DNA from: UBA8106 sp913052135
GTDB taxonomy: Bacteria; Acidobacteriota; Vicinamibacteria; Vicinamibacterales; UBA823
DNA length: 29,127 nt
Reading direction: 5' to 3'
Assembly: GCA_913052135.1 (NCBI GenBank)
Contig: CAJXDY010000029.1
Location: 1 to 29,127, forward strand
The notes beneath the pieces were generated by a model. The model was not told where the DNA came from. It worked only from the letters and a program-made list of their open reading frames with translations, and did not search any database. Made by a program: the position numbers and the translations under genes. Of the stretch, positions 15,283-23,211 are shown in pieces (within the stretch, counting starts at the first letter, position 1; the number at the start of each line of letters is the position of its first letter).

Positions 15283-15603
15283 ATGAAACCCTTTTCATAT
15301 CATTCAGCAATTGCATTGAGTGCTCTTCTTCTGGGGGCTTGCGGTGGTGCAAACTCGGTAGTCGCTCCCAGTAGTGTTCAGATGCATGATGGGTCGAAGA
15401 CGGCGTCTGCAGCCACGGGTCAAACTGAGGGTGCTAAAAAGGCGGCATGGAACGCGCTTTCAGATGCGGACAAGGCCGCTAAGAAAGCTGCGATGCAGGC
15501 TCGAAAGGCCGGATGGAAGACACTCTCGGATGCAGACAAGGCCGTCAAGAAAGCGGCCAGAAAAGCCAGCTGGCTGGACGACCGAGCAATCGTTGTACGT
15601 TGA
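15283..15603 (+). CDS. Small lipoprotein with Ala/Lys-rich 22-residue repeats
   Basis: 106 residues. A signal peptide with a good lipobox LGAC (C20) predicts a lipid-anchored protein. After a Ser/Thr/Ala linker (21-50) come two near-identical 22-residue units beginning at W56 and W78: W..LSDADKA.KKAA followed by an ARKA-type end. A third tryptophan (W97) begins a truncated unit that reads WLDDRAIVVR and stops. The units are strongly helical and cationic. I know no family for it. The C-terminus may be altered by a small frameshift, because the neighbouring frame continues with AGWTTEQSLYVEKR, keeping the AGW repeat start. An extended -10 promoter lies just upstream and a strong hairpin downstream, so it may be a single-gene unit. 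Confidence 0.65.
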   Translation: MKPFSYHSAIALSALLLGACGGANSVVAPSSVQMHDGSKTASAATGQTEGAKKAAWNALSDADKAAKKAAMQARKAGWKTLSDADKAVKKAARKASWLDDRAIVVR

Positions 15604-15662
15604 AAAGCGGTAGCCTAATGCAGGCTGAAACATTTAAAAGCGAGACAAGAGTTGGTTTATTT

Positions 15663-15691
15663 AGTGGCCAGGTAAGAGACGCCTGGCCACT
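15663..15691 (+). terminator. Perfect 10-bp hairpin after the repeat lipoprotein
   Basis: AGTGGCCAGG (15663-15672) pairs fully with CCTGGCCACT (15682-15691) around a 9-base loop. It lies 60 bases after the lipoprotein stop and 30 bases before the next ATG. No T run follows (GATCTATAAGG), so it may be an mRNA-stabilising 3' end or a leader structure of the next gene rather than an intrinsic terminator. Confidence 0.45.
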
Positions 15692-15720
15692 GATCTATAA
15701 GGGGCGGGTTTCGTAAATAA

Positions 15721-16482
15721 ATGCCTTTCCTTAGGTATGTTCGTGATCATCGCGGTAACGAAAACACCTATTTGGTGCATACGTTTCGTCGATTTGGTAA
15801 AACCCGCCCTGAGGTCCTGTATTGGTTTCGAACCCCGCCGCATATCCAAGTTGGAAGAGATCCTCTAGACGACAGGACGATGAAAGCGATTCAAGATAAT
15901 TTTCCCTATGTTAAATTTGATTGGCCAAAAATTTTCGAGAAGAAACCGCCGCCATCGATTTCGAAAGCTGATGATGATTCTCGCCCACGGAGACGGCAAA
16001 AACTAAGAACAGAGTCCAAGCGTGGTAGGGGTAAAAAGACGACCGAAAAAGGAACGGTGTCTCCGAGTAAGAACGAAGAATCACTTAATGATGAGCAATT
16101 GGCTAATGAAGGCCTTGTTGGCGAACTCAAAGGCTTAGATTCAGCGGATGGCGAGGAAGCTTCGACCAAAGCGATTTCTGATGTACCTGCGCCATCTGGC
16201 ATAGCTCATGAGACGTCTCGTTCGGGCAAATCAACCCGAAGACGTCGACGACGTTCTCGCTGGAATGGTTCGAACAGAGAGTCAAACAGCCAAAAAAGAG
16301 AACGAGTAGCTGAGAAGGCAGAGTTTCAAAAAGATGCGGGAAGTTCTCAGATGGATGCTAAGTTAATGCCTAACGATACGGAACTTCAGGGAAATAAGGC
16401 AAAAGAGTTGACCCAGACATCAGAGATTTCTGAGGATATGCACACCGAGGTTCCAAGTGACAAGACAAAGCCGTCTTCCTGA
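15721..16482 (+). CDS. Conserved hypothetical protein with Arg/Lys-rich disordered tail
   Basis: 253 residues. The first 72 residues form a compact, probably folded module: YVRDHRGNENTYLVHTFRR, then a strand EVLYWFRTPP and GRDPLDDRTMKAIQDNFP, ending FDWPKIF. The same kind of N-terminal module is found, to my recollection, in hypothetical proteins of Acidobacteriota. The remaining 180 residues are low-complexity, with clusters of charge including RPRRRQK (88-94), KRGRGKK (100-106) and six consecutive arginines (173-178) between acidic Ser/Glu stretches. Such a tail suggests RNA or DNA binding, but nothing shows it directly. The ribosome site is weak. It ends 15 bases before the VWA gene start, so the two may be cotranscribed. 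Confidence 0.75.
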   Translation: MPFLRYVRDHRGNENTYLVHTFRRFGKTRPEVLYWFRTPPHIQVGRDPLDDRTMKAIQDNFPYVKFDWPKIFEKKPPPSISKADDDSRPRRRQKLRTESKRGRGKKTTEKGTVSPSKNEESLNDEQLANEGLVGELKGLDSADGEEASTKAISDVPAPSGIAHETSRSGKSTRRRRRRSRWNGSNRESNSQKRERVAEKAEFQKDAGSSQMDAKLMPNDTELQGNKAKELTQTSEISEDMHTEVPSDKTKPSS

Positions 16483-16497
16483 TATACTGAGAATATC

Positions 16498-17814
16498 ATG
16501 ATGCCTAACCTAATGTTTCGTGTTGTGTTGAGAACTTTTGTTGTCTTGGTAGTCTGCGGACTAGCAAACCAGGCTGTGGCTCGGCAACAGCCGACCCAAT
16601 TTCCACCTTCCACGCAGGAACAAACCCCAACATTCCGGGCGGATGTAACCCTGATAACGAACGACGTTATTGTTAGGGACAACGACGGTCAGTTCGTTTC
16701 CAATCTCGTGAAAGAAGACTTCGAAATCTTTGAGGACGGCATAAAACAGGAGATCGCCTCGTTGGTGCTTATTCACGGCGGACGAGCGTTTAACCTGCAG
16801 TTGCCTCCATCTGCTCCAGTGCAAGAAGGAATTATTTTGCCGAGTGCGCAGCCGAGATCGGACACCGCTGGTCGTGTGTTTGTCCTTTTCATTGACGACC
16901 TGCACATGGAAGCTGACTCGACCCCAAGAATCCGCGACCTTTTTAAGCGGATTTCAAAAAATTTGGTTCACGAGGGCGATATGTTCTCCATGATATCTAG
17001 CGGCCCTTCATCGATTAATATAAATTTTACCTATGATAAAAAATTGCTCGATGCCGCTATCGGTAAGATCATGGGCAACGGGATGACGCCCACCGACATT
17101 ATTAGCGGCATGCAGGGATCACGAGGCCCTTCTGAGCTGCTATACCGATCAAACGTCGCGTTCGCAACCGTCCGTAAGATTGTGAGCGGCCTGAGTCAAA
17201 TTGCACATCGGCGGAAAGCAGTAATTTGGGTTAGCGCGGGCTACGACTTGAATCCGTTTGAGGGTTCCCGATGGGAGGCGGCGAATACTTTGTTTGAGGG
17301 GCGGTTCCGCCTTGATAGGGATGAAGAGGGTAATCCACTGATGACACCTGGTGCTGGAATAATGTCTCAATCGAATTTGGAATTTTCGACGTTAGACCTC
17401 CAGAATCAACTACATCGGCTATCGGTTATGGCGAATCAGGCCAATGCAACATTTTATACTCTTGATCCAAGAGGATTAATTGCGGGTGTGGATATTGGTG
17501 AAATGATGGGCCAGTTAGATGTTGGAGAGTATTGGGATTTTGTTCGGCGGAGCCAAGATAGCCTGCGCACACTTGCTGAAGCAACAGGGGGCATTGCTGT
17601 CGTGAACAAGAACGATTTTGATTCGGCGCTCAAGCGGATTGACGCCGAAACAAGTGACTATTACGTCTTGGGGTACTATTCAACCAATACGGACCCGAGT
17701 GCATGGCGACGGAGTCTAACTATTGATGTAATGCGCGATGATATTGATGTTTGGTCGCGGACCGCCTATGAGTTACGGAATACAGACGACACAATTGAAA
17801 CATCGCAGCAATAA
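16498..17814 (+). CDS. Secreted VWA-domain protein (acidobacterial VWFA-related type)
   Basis: 438 residues with a signal peptide (hydrophobic 8-24, likely cleaved after AVA at 28). Residues 50-95 form the beta-rich lead-in typical of this family (ADVTLITNDVIVRDNDGQFVSNL, then EDFEIFEDG). The VWA domain starts at about 126 with RVFVLFIDDLHME. The classical MIDAS DxSxS is degenerate (DDLHM), as in many members. The domain continues through KAVIWVSAGYDLNPF and ends around SDYYVLGYYSTN. This family is strongly expanded in Acidobacteriota, which supports the host assignment. Probably a periplasmic or surface protein-binding module of unknown partner. The first of two adjacent ATG codons was kept. 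Confidence 0.88.
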   Translation: MMPNLMFRVVLRTFVVLVVCGLANQAVARQQPTQFPPSTQEQTPTFRADVTLITNDVIVRDNDGQFVSNLVKEDFEIFEDGIKQEIASLVLIHGGRAFNLQLPPSAPVQEGIILPSAQPRSDTAGRVFVLFIDDLHMEADSTPRIRDLFKRISKNLVHEGDMFSMISSGPSSININFTYDKKLLDAAIGKIMGNGMTPTDIISGMQGSRGPSELLYRSNVAFATVRKIVSGLSQIAHRRKAVIWVSAGYDLNPFEGSRWEAANTLFEGRFRLDRDEEGNPLMTPGAGIMSQSNLEFSTLDLQNQLHRLSVMANQANATFYTLDPRGLIAGVDIGEMMGQLDVGEYWDFVRRSQDSLRTLAEATGGIAVVNKNDFDSALKRIDAETSDYYVLGYYSTNTDPSAWRRSLTIDVMRDDIDVWSRTAYELRNTDDTIETSQQ

Positions 17815-17963
17815 ATGGTTTGACTGGAGAGATTTAAGGTTAGCACACGCCATATTGATGCCGGGGCTGCATGGGCGTCATCCGTCGGAAGCCCCACGTT
17901 TGCAAATAGATTGACCCATGCCCTTAAAGTCTAAGAGATTTGTAGCTGAAAGTAGATTAACTC

Positions 17964-19466
17964 GTGCGTAGTCTAGTCACACCTTGTAGGGTCTGTGTAT
18001 CAATCTGCCTAATCGGTTCGATAATTCTATTTGGTTTTTTAGATTCTGGTGTCAAAGCTAAATCGCTCCCTGAGGGGTTGGAGCACGCAACTCATTCTTT
18101 GGAACTCCGAACGAGTTCTTATTCGCGTGAGACCTTTCAGCCCGAGTCCCAATTAACCTCCGATACTGTTGTACATCGGGTGAGGCGAGGTGACAATTTG
18201 AGTCGCCTCGCAAGGCAATACGGCACGACGGTTGAAGCCATTCAGTCGGTAAATGATTTAGGCGGGCGCAGCCTCCTGCTCATTGGACAACGGCTGGAAA
18301 TCCCTGGTGGAACGAACCAAATTTCCAAGATTGCCGGTCAAGTAACCGAAACCGGACCTAGTGCCACAATCGTGCACAGGGTCAATCGTGGCGATAATCT
18401 TAGTCGTTTAGCACAACGCTACGGGACGACAGTCCGGTCTATTCAATCGGCGAATGGGTTGGGACGCCGCACTCTGCTGCGCATTGGACAGAGGTTGGAA
18501 ATTCCTGGTGGTAGACAACCTTCTTCCCAAGTTGCGAGCCTAGGCGCGACCCCGACCGGTGGTACCACAATCGTGCACCGGGTGAGTCGCGGGGATAATC
18601 TGAGTCGCCTGGCACGACGTTACGCTAGTTCGGTAAGAGCGATCCAGTCTGCAAACGGACTAGGAAGCCGTACGCTGATTCGAGTTGGTCAACACCTGAC
18701 CATTCCAACGGATGGAGAGTGGGTTCCGCGGATTCGGGCCGAGGCTGCGATTATTTATGATCCAATAAAGGGTGAGGTTCTCTGGGAAGATAACTCAAAC
18801 GCGCTGCGGTCGATTGCTAGTATTACTAAGGTTATGACAGCCGTCGTATTTTTCGAGAGTCTTCCAGACCTTGAGAAAATAGTTCAGGTTGAAAGAGCAG
18901 ATGTGCGGAGAGCATCGACAACCTATCTTCGGAATCGTGAAGAGTTGAAGGTTGGTGATTTGCTACACTTGGCTTTAGTAGCGTCGGATAATGCAGCGGC
19001 CCGAGTCCTTGCTAGAATCTCGATATGGGGGTCGGAAGGGTTTGTCCAGCGAATGAACGAAAAAGCGAGTGCGCTTGGTCTGTCAGGTACGACGTTTGCG
19101 GATCCATCTGGTCTGGATCCCCTAAATGTGTCGTCTGCGCTTGATGTATCTAGGCTAATTGTTTATGCATCTGGCAACGAGCAGATCTCAAACATTATGC
19201 AGAAACGGTATCATCGAGTCCAAACAAATAGACGCAGCGTTCGAGTTCGAAACACCAATCGTTTATTGGCCGATGACCTAGATATTTTAGGTGGTAAGAC
19301 TGGATTTATACGAAAAGCGGGCTACTGTCTAGCGACTTTAATTGATCTTCCTAATGTGGGGCCGGTCGCAGTTGTCGTGTTGGGGGCCTGGTCTAATTCA
19401 GATCGATTTAATGAAACCCACCTATTGGCGAATTGGGTTTCCACCCAATTCGCAGAACAGAAGTAG
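17964..19466 (+). CDS. D-alanyl-D-alanine carboxypeptidase (peptidase S11) with three LysM domains
   Basis: 500 residues from a GTG start, with a signal peptide (hydrophobic 10-27). Three LysM peptidoglycan-binding modules lie at about 69-113, 137-180 and 204-248, each starting VHRV.RGDNLSRLA and ending IGQRLEIP or VGQHLTIP. They are so alike that recent duplication is likely. Residues 255-495 are an S11 penicillin-binding-protein domain with the nucleophile motif S286-I-T-K289, the second motif S341-D-N and the third motif K445-T-G. It trims the terminal D-Ala of peptidoglycan stem peptides in the periplasm. The LysM anchors at the N-terminus are an uncommon addition for this family. Downstream trxA is 54 bases away. 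Confidence 0.93.
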   Translation: MRSLVTPCRVCVSICLIGSIILFGFLDSGVKAKSLPEGLEHATHSLELRTSSYSRETFQPESQLTSDTVVHRVRRGDNLSRLARQYGTTVEAIQSVNDLGGRSLLLIGQRLEIPGGTNQISKIAGQVTETGPSATIVHRVNRGDNLSRLAQRYGTTVRSIQSANGLGRRTLLRIGQRLEIPGGRQPSSQVASLGATPTGGTTIVHRVSRGDNLSRLARRYASSVRAIQSANGLGSRTLIRVGQHLTIPTDGEWVPRIRAEAAIIYDPIKGEVLWEDNSNALRSIASITKVMTAVVFFESLPDLEKIVQVERADVRRASTTYLRNREELKVGDLLHLALVASDNAAARVLARISIWGSEGFVQRMNEKASALGLSGTTFADPSGLDPLNVSSALDVSRLIVYASGNEQISNIMQKRYHRVQTNRRSVRVRNTNRLLADDLDILGGKTGFIRKAGYCLATLIDLPNVGPVAVVVLGAWSNSDRFNETHLLANWVSTQFAEQK

Positions 19467-19520
19467 CCGTGAAATCTTGTAGTTGGCAACCCGAACATAG
19501 TTATTCTGAGGAGTGAAAGA

Positions 19521-19850
19521 ATGAGTTCAGAAAAGGTGCAAACGTTCACAGATGAGAATTTTGATTCGACGGTTGTCGGCGCAGAAGGACCGGTACTCGT
19601 CGATTTTTGGGCTGAATGGTGCGGCCCCTGTCGCCAACTGGCTCCCACGGTAGAAGCCCTAGCCAGTGATTATGATGGAAAAGTCACTGTAGGGAAACTG
19701 AATGTTGACGAGCATCCAAACGTCGCTCAGCGGTTTAGTATTCGAGGTATTCCAACACTTCTGCTTTTTAAAGGCGGAGAAGTGGTTGATCAGGTGGTCG
19801 GAGTCGCTGATGACTCAAAGTTGAAATCTATGCTTGATCAGCATATTTAA
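19521..19850 (+). CDS. trxA: Thioredoxin
   Basis: 109 residues, standard length, no signal peptide, so cytoplasmic. The redox site WCGPC is at 33-37, preceded by LVDFWAEW, and the cis-proline is P78 in RGIPTLLLFK. It reduces protein disulfides using electrons from the reductase encoded 15 bases downstream. The start is well supported by GAGGAG seven bases before the ATG. Confidence 0.98.
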   Translation: MSSEKVQTFTDENFDSTVVGAEGPVLVDFWAEWCGPCRQLAPTVEALASDYDGKVTVGKLNVDEHPNVAQRFSIRGIPTLLLFKGGEVVDQVVGVADDSKLKSMLDQHI

Positions 19851-19865
19851 CACATCTGGGATTGT

Positions 19866-20816
19866 ATGGAGGAAGTCATTGTTGTGGGTTCGGGACCAGC
19901 CGGTTTGACGGCAGCGATTTATGCTGCTCGTGCGAACCTGAACCCTTTAGTTATTGAGGGTTTGGACGCTGGCGGACAACTTATGCTTACGACGATGGTC
20001 GAGAATTGGCCTGGCTATCGTGACGGTATTATGGGTCCGGACTTGATTGCCGAATTGCGCGCTCAGGCAATTCGATTTGGTTCTAAAATCATTACTGGCA
20101 ACGTGGACAACGTTGACATCTCGAGCTCTTCCATAAAAGTGCAACTAGGCGAAACGCTATGTGAGTCACGATCGCTCATTATTTCAACGGGTGCGTCTGC
20201 GCGGCTCCTTGGATTGCCATCCGAACTCAAACTAATGGGTCATGGTGTTTCAACTTGTGCTACTTGTGACGGGTTCTTTTTTAAAGAACGACCCATTGTT
20301 GTCGTGGGTGGTGGTGATTCGGCGATGGAAGAAGCGATCTTTCTGACTAAATTTGCAGCCCATGTGACAGTTGTACATAGACGAGATGTATTGCGAGCGT
20401 CGAAGATTATGCAAGATAAAGCGCTCAATCACCCCAAGATTTCATTTGAATGGAACACTGAAATCTCAGAAATAAAGGATATCGAGGCTGGCAAGGTTAC
20501 TTCTGTGATTCTTCGTCGCGTCGATTCTGGACTGTTGAAAGAGTTAACAGTCGACGGAGTGTTTGTCGCAATTGGTCACAATCCGAATACATCTTTGTTT
20601 GCCGGCCAGCTGGATCTCGATAAACAGAACTACATAAAAACAACCAACGGATCACTGACTTCTCGGCCGGGTGTGTTTGCGTGTGGTGATGTTCAAGATC
20701 CGGTGTATCGACAAGCGGTGACCGCAGCCGGATCCGGCTGCATGGCGGCTATTGATGCAGAACGCTACTTGGAAACCTTACCGACACCCGGAAATGTGAA
20801 GGCAGGGGACGAATAA
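19866..20816 (+). CDS. trxB: Thioredoxin-disulfide reductase
   Basis: 316 residues, the low-molecular-weight type. It has the FAD dinucleotide motif GSGPAG (8-13), the redox pair CATC (131-134), the NADPH-fold motif GGGDSA (148-153), and HRRxxxR at 171-177, which marks NADPH preference. The C-terminal FAD motif GVFACGDVQDP is present. It passes electrons from NADPH to thioredoxin. It lies 15 bases after trxA, so the two form an operon, and it is convergent with mnmA with a 15-base gap. Confidence 0.97.
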   Translation: MEEVIVVGSGPAGLTAAIYAARANLNPLVIEGLDAGGQLMLTTMVENWPGYRDGIMGPDLIAELRAQAIRFGSKIITGNVDNVDISSSSIKVQLGETLCESRSLIISTGASARLLGLPSELKLMGHGVSTCATCDGFFFKERPIVVVGGGDSAMEEAIFLTKFAAHVTVVHRRDVLRASKIMQDKALNHPKISFEWNTEISEIKDIEAGKVTSVILRRVDSGLLKELTVDGVFVAIGHNPNTSLFAGQLDLDKQNYIKTTNGSLTSRPGVFACGDVQDPVYRQAVTAAGSGCMAAIDAERYLETLPTPGNVKAGDE

Positions 20817-20831
20817 TCCACGGGTCGAGTT

Positions 20832-21896
20832 TTAATCGATCCAGCCGCCTCCCAGGATTACGTCGTTTTTATACCAGACTACAGCCTGACCTGGCGTAAC
20901 TGCTAGCTGGGGTTCGTTGAAACAGACTTCAGCTCGGCCCCCCTCGAGACTTTGTACGGTAGCACTGGATGTTTTATGTTTATGACGAATTCTTGTTGCT
21001 GCAGTGATTGGACCAGTTGGGGGAGTATTTGCTATCCAATTAACATTAGAGGCAGTAAAACAGGTTCGCTCCAACGCACATTTTGGCCCAACCGTTATCA
21101 CATGTGTTGCAGCATTTATTTCTAACACGTAAAGCGGCTCTCCGGATTGAATTCCCAATCCTCGACGCTGTCCAACAGTAAAACGATGGATGCCGTCATG
21201 TTTTCCAAGAGATTTTCCCTCTAGGTTTTGAATAATGCCTGGACCACACTGCAGATCGGTGTGTTTTTCAATAAATTGGATATGTGTACCAGTTTGGACA
21301 AAACACAGGTCTTGACTATCGAGCTTATCGGCAACGGGAAGGCCTCTCTCTCTGGCATATGAACGCACCGAGGTCTTTTGAAAATTGCCAACTGGGAAAA
21401 CAGCCTGAGATAGCTGTTCTTGGTTTAGCGCGAAAAGGAAATAAGACTGATCCTTCTCAGGATCGAGTCCACGCTTTAAAAGAAACTCTCCCGTCTTAGG
21501 ATCTTTTTCGACTCGGACGTAGTGTCCCGTAGCCACGGCTTCGGCTTTCAAAGTGACTGCACGGTCTAGTAAGTGGGTAAACTTTAATTCACTGTTACAG
21601 TGCACACAGGGTATTGGAGTTCTCCCAGACGTGTATTCTGAGACAAAGTTTGATGTCACAAGAGCTTTGAATTGTTTCTGAAAATTAATAACGTAGTGAG
21701 GAATACCCAAAACAGAGGCTGCTCGTTTGGCATCGTGTAGATCATCAATGCTGCAGCAACTACCAAAATCTGTGTCCGCATTTCGCTGATCGTATAGCTG
21801 CATCGAAAAACCGATAACGTCATGTCCGGCGTCGACCATTAATGCCGCTGCGACGGAGGAGTCTACGCCGCCCGACATTGCAACAACAACTCGCAT
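20832..21896 (-). CDS. mnmA: tRNA-specific 2-thiouridylase MnmA
   Basis: 354 residues. It installs sulfur at U34 of tRNA-Lys, -Glu and -Gln. The PP-loop SGGVDSS (8-14) binds ATP, the nucleophilic cysteine C97 is in TPIPCVHCN, and the persulfide-receiving C198 is in SQDLCFV; together they match the two-cysteine mechanism. GDSF-like strands near the C-terminus and GQAVVWYKNDVILGGGWI complete the fold. Its ATG shares one base with the stop of the cysteine desulfurase gene (TAATG), so a dedicated sulfur donor is coupled to it. Its substrates tRNA-Glu and tRNA-Lys are both encoded in this window. Confidence 0.97.
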   Translation of the reverse strand: MRVVVAMSGGVDSSVAAALMVDAGHDVIGFSMQLYDQRNADTDFGSCCSIDDLHDAKRAASVLGIPHYVINFQKQFKALVTSNFVSEYTSGRTPIPCVHCNSELKFTHLLDRAVTLKAEAVATGHYVRVEKDPKTGEFLLKRGLDPEKDQSYFLFALNQEQLSQAVFPVGNFQKTSVRSYARERGLPVADKLDSQDLCFVQTGTHIQFIEKHTDLQCGPGIIQNLEGKSLGKHDGIHRFTVGQRRGLGIQSGEPLYVLEINAATHVITVGPKCALERTCFTASNVNWIANTPPTGPITAATRIRHKHKTSSATVQSLEGGRAEVCFNEPQLAVTPGQAVVWYKNDVILGGGWID

Positions 21897-23113
21897 TAGT
21901 GCATTTCCTTACTTGGAATTGTTACCAGGGACCGTGAGTCGGTTACCGGCATTCGGCTAGATTGGCGTAGATTTCGAAGACGGCTTACCAATGTTGGTAA
22001 TATTTTTACCACTTGGTCAACTTCAGCCTCGTTATTATCGAGACCAAGGCTGAATCGAATTGAACTTTGTCCTCGAGAAGCAGAAAGGCCCATAGCTCGA
22101 AGAACATGAGAGGGTTCAAGGGTTCCTGAGGAGCATGCAGAGCCTGTCGAGACTGACACTCCTTCAAGATCGAGCGCGATTAAAAGGGATTCCGCTTCAA
22201 CCCCTTCAAAGCTTATATTCGTAGTATTAGGCACTCGGAGGTCAAGGTGACCGTTTATTGCTGCACTGGGAACGGCCTTAATGATGGAATTTTCGAGACG
22301 ATCTCTAAGGATTCTAGTTGCTGAATCGCCGGTCTCAATTTTTTTCATTGCGAGCTTAGCCGCTACAGCAAATCCCGCAAGGGCAGGAACGTTTTCAGTT
22401 CCCGCTCGACGATGACGTTCGTGTCCTCCACCTGTCAAAATCGGATTAAGGCGAATTCCTCGCTTCGACCAGAGCGCACCAATACCCTTTGGGCCATTAA
22501 ACTTGTGAGCAGAGATGGATAGCAAATCAATGTTTAAAGATTTCACATCAATGGGAATTTTTCCGGCGGCCTGCACTGAGTCAGTGTGAAATAGGGCTCC
22601 ACGATCATGTGCGATTGCAGCTAGCTCACGAATTGGTTGAATCGTGCCAATTTCATTGTTGGCGTGCATAACTGAAACTATAGATGTTTCATTGTCGATC
22701 ACGTCAGCAAGGTGTTTCGCGGAAACGAGTCCTTCTTTATTCGCCGGTAAAATGGTACGTCGCCATCCGTCTCTTTTGCCCAGAGTATTAATTGTTTTAA
22801 GAACCGCATCATGTTCGATTGCGCTAGTGATTAAATGGCGGCGGCCGTTTGTCGTTGCAGCCAATTCCGCTATTCCGCGGATTGCAAGATTGTCAGATTC
22901 GGTGCCTCCCGAGGTAAACACAATTTCGGATGGACGAGCAACTAAGAGTTCTGCGACGGCTGAGCGTGCTTCGTCTATAATCTTCTTCGCTTGTTGTCCA
23001 AAATGGTGAACGCTTGAGGGATTTCCAAACGTTGTGATCAGAGCTGAGGACATGGCCTCGGCTACACTGGGTTCAACTGGGGTAGTGGCGTTGTGGTCGA
23101 AATAGATTCGCAT
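21896..23113 (-). CDS. Cysteine desulfurase (IscS/NifS family), likely sulfur donor for MnmA
   Basis: 405 residues from the ATG at 23113, preferred to a GTG at 23122 because AAGGG then sits eight bases upstream. Class V PLP fold with IYFDHNATTP at the start, TSGGTESDN (67-75), HTDSVQ (176-181), Schiff-base K204 in SAHKFNGPKG, and the persulfide cysteine C327 in STGSACSSG. It removes sulfur from cysteine as a persulfide. Position directly before mnmA recalls the YrvO-MnmA pair of Bacillus, so supply for tRNA thiolation is the likely job; a general Fe-S role cannot be excluded because no iscU or regulator is nearby. A good promoter lies about 30 bases upstream. Confidence 0.94.
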   Translation of the reverse strand: MRIYFDHNATTPVEPSVAEAMSSALITTFGNPSSVHHFGQQAKKIIDEARSAVAELLVARPSEIVFTSGGTESDNLAIRGIAELAATTNGRRHLITSAIEHDAVLKTINTLGKRDGWRRTILPANKEGLVSAKHLADVIDNETSIVSVMHANNEIGTIQPIRELAAIAHDRGALFHTDSVQAAGKIPIDVKSLNIDLLSISAHKFNGPKGIGALWSKRGIRLNPILTGGGHERHRRAGTENVPALAGFAVAAKLAMKKIETGDSATRILRDRLENSIIKAVPSAAINGHLDLRVPNTTNISFEGVEAESLLIALDLEGVSVSTGSACSSGTLEPSHVLRAMGLSASRGQSSIRFSLGLDNNEAEVDQVVKILPTLVSRLRNLRQSSRMPVTDSRSLVTIPSKEMH

Positions 23114-23143
23114 TGTTAGCACCCTTGTTGCATGTAATTAGTC

Positions 23144-23172
23144 ATCATAGCACTGCCTCTAACCCACAGCAA
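23144..23172 (-). promoter_or_regulatory. Promoter of the cysteine desulfurase-mnmA operon
   Basis: On the minus strand TTGCTG (23172-23167), a 17-base spacer, then TATGAT (23149-23144) preceded by TGC (extended -10). It lies about 30 bases before the ATG at 23113. The -35 box is weak (three of six), the -10 box strong (five of six plus TGn). Confidence 0.55.
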
Positions 23173-23181
23173 CAAAAGGAC

Positions 23182-23211
23182 TAGACAGGCCTCCGACCTC
23201 TTTCATATACT
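23182..23211 (+). promoter_or_regulatory. Promoter of the bactofilin gene
   Basis: TAGACA (23182-23187), an 18-base spacer and TATACT (23206-23211), each matching five of six consensus bases, 50 bases before the ATG at 23261. It is back to back with the leftward promoter, the two -35 boxes being only about 10 bases apart. Confidence 0.5.

Noticed and set aside
15374..15613. Arginine-rich frame overlapping the repeat lipoprotein.
   Set aside because: It is the shifted frame of the Ala/Lys repeats; only its final residues matter, as a possible frameshift remnant.
17863..17923. GGGGCT/AGCCCC hairpin and GCATGGG...CCCATGC inverted repeat after the VWA gene.
   Set aside because: The alternatives are mutually exclusive with large loops (over 20 bases), and no T run follows. 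Possibly structured RNA but not supportable alone.
18160..18715. Direct DNA repeats that could suggest a mobile or CRISPR-like array.
   Set aside because: The periodicity of about 135-200 bases is explained by the three encoded LysM modules.
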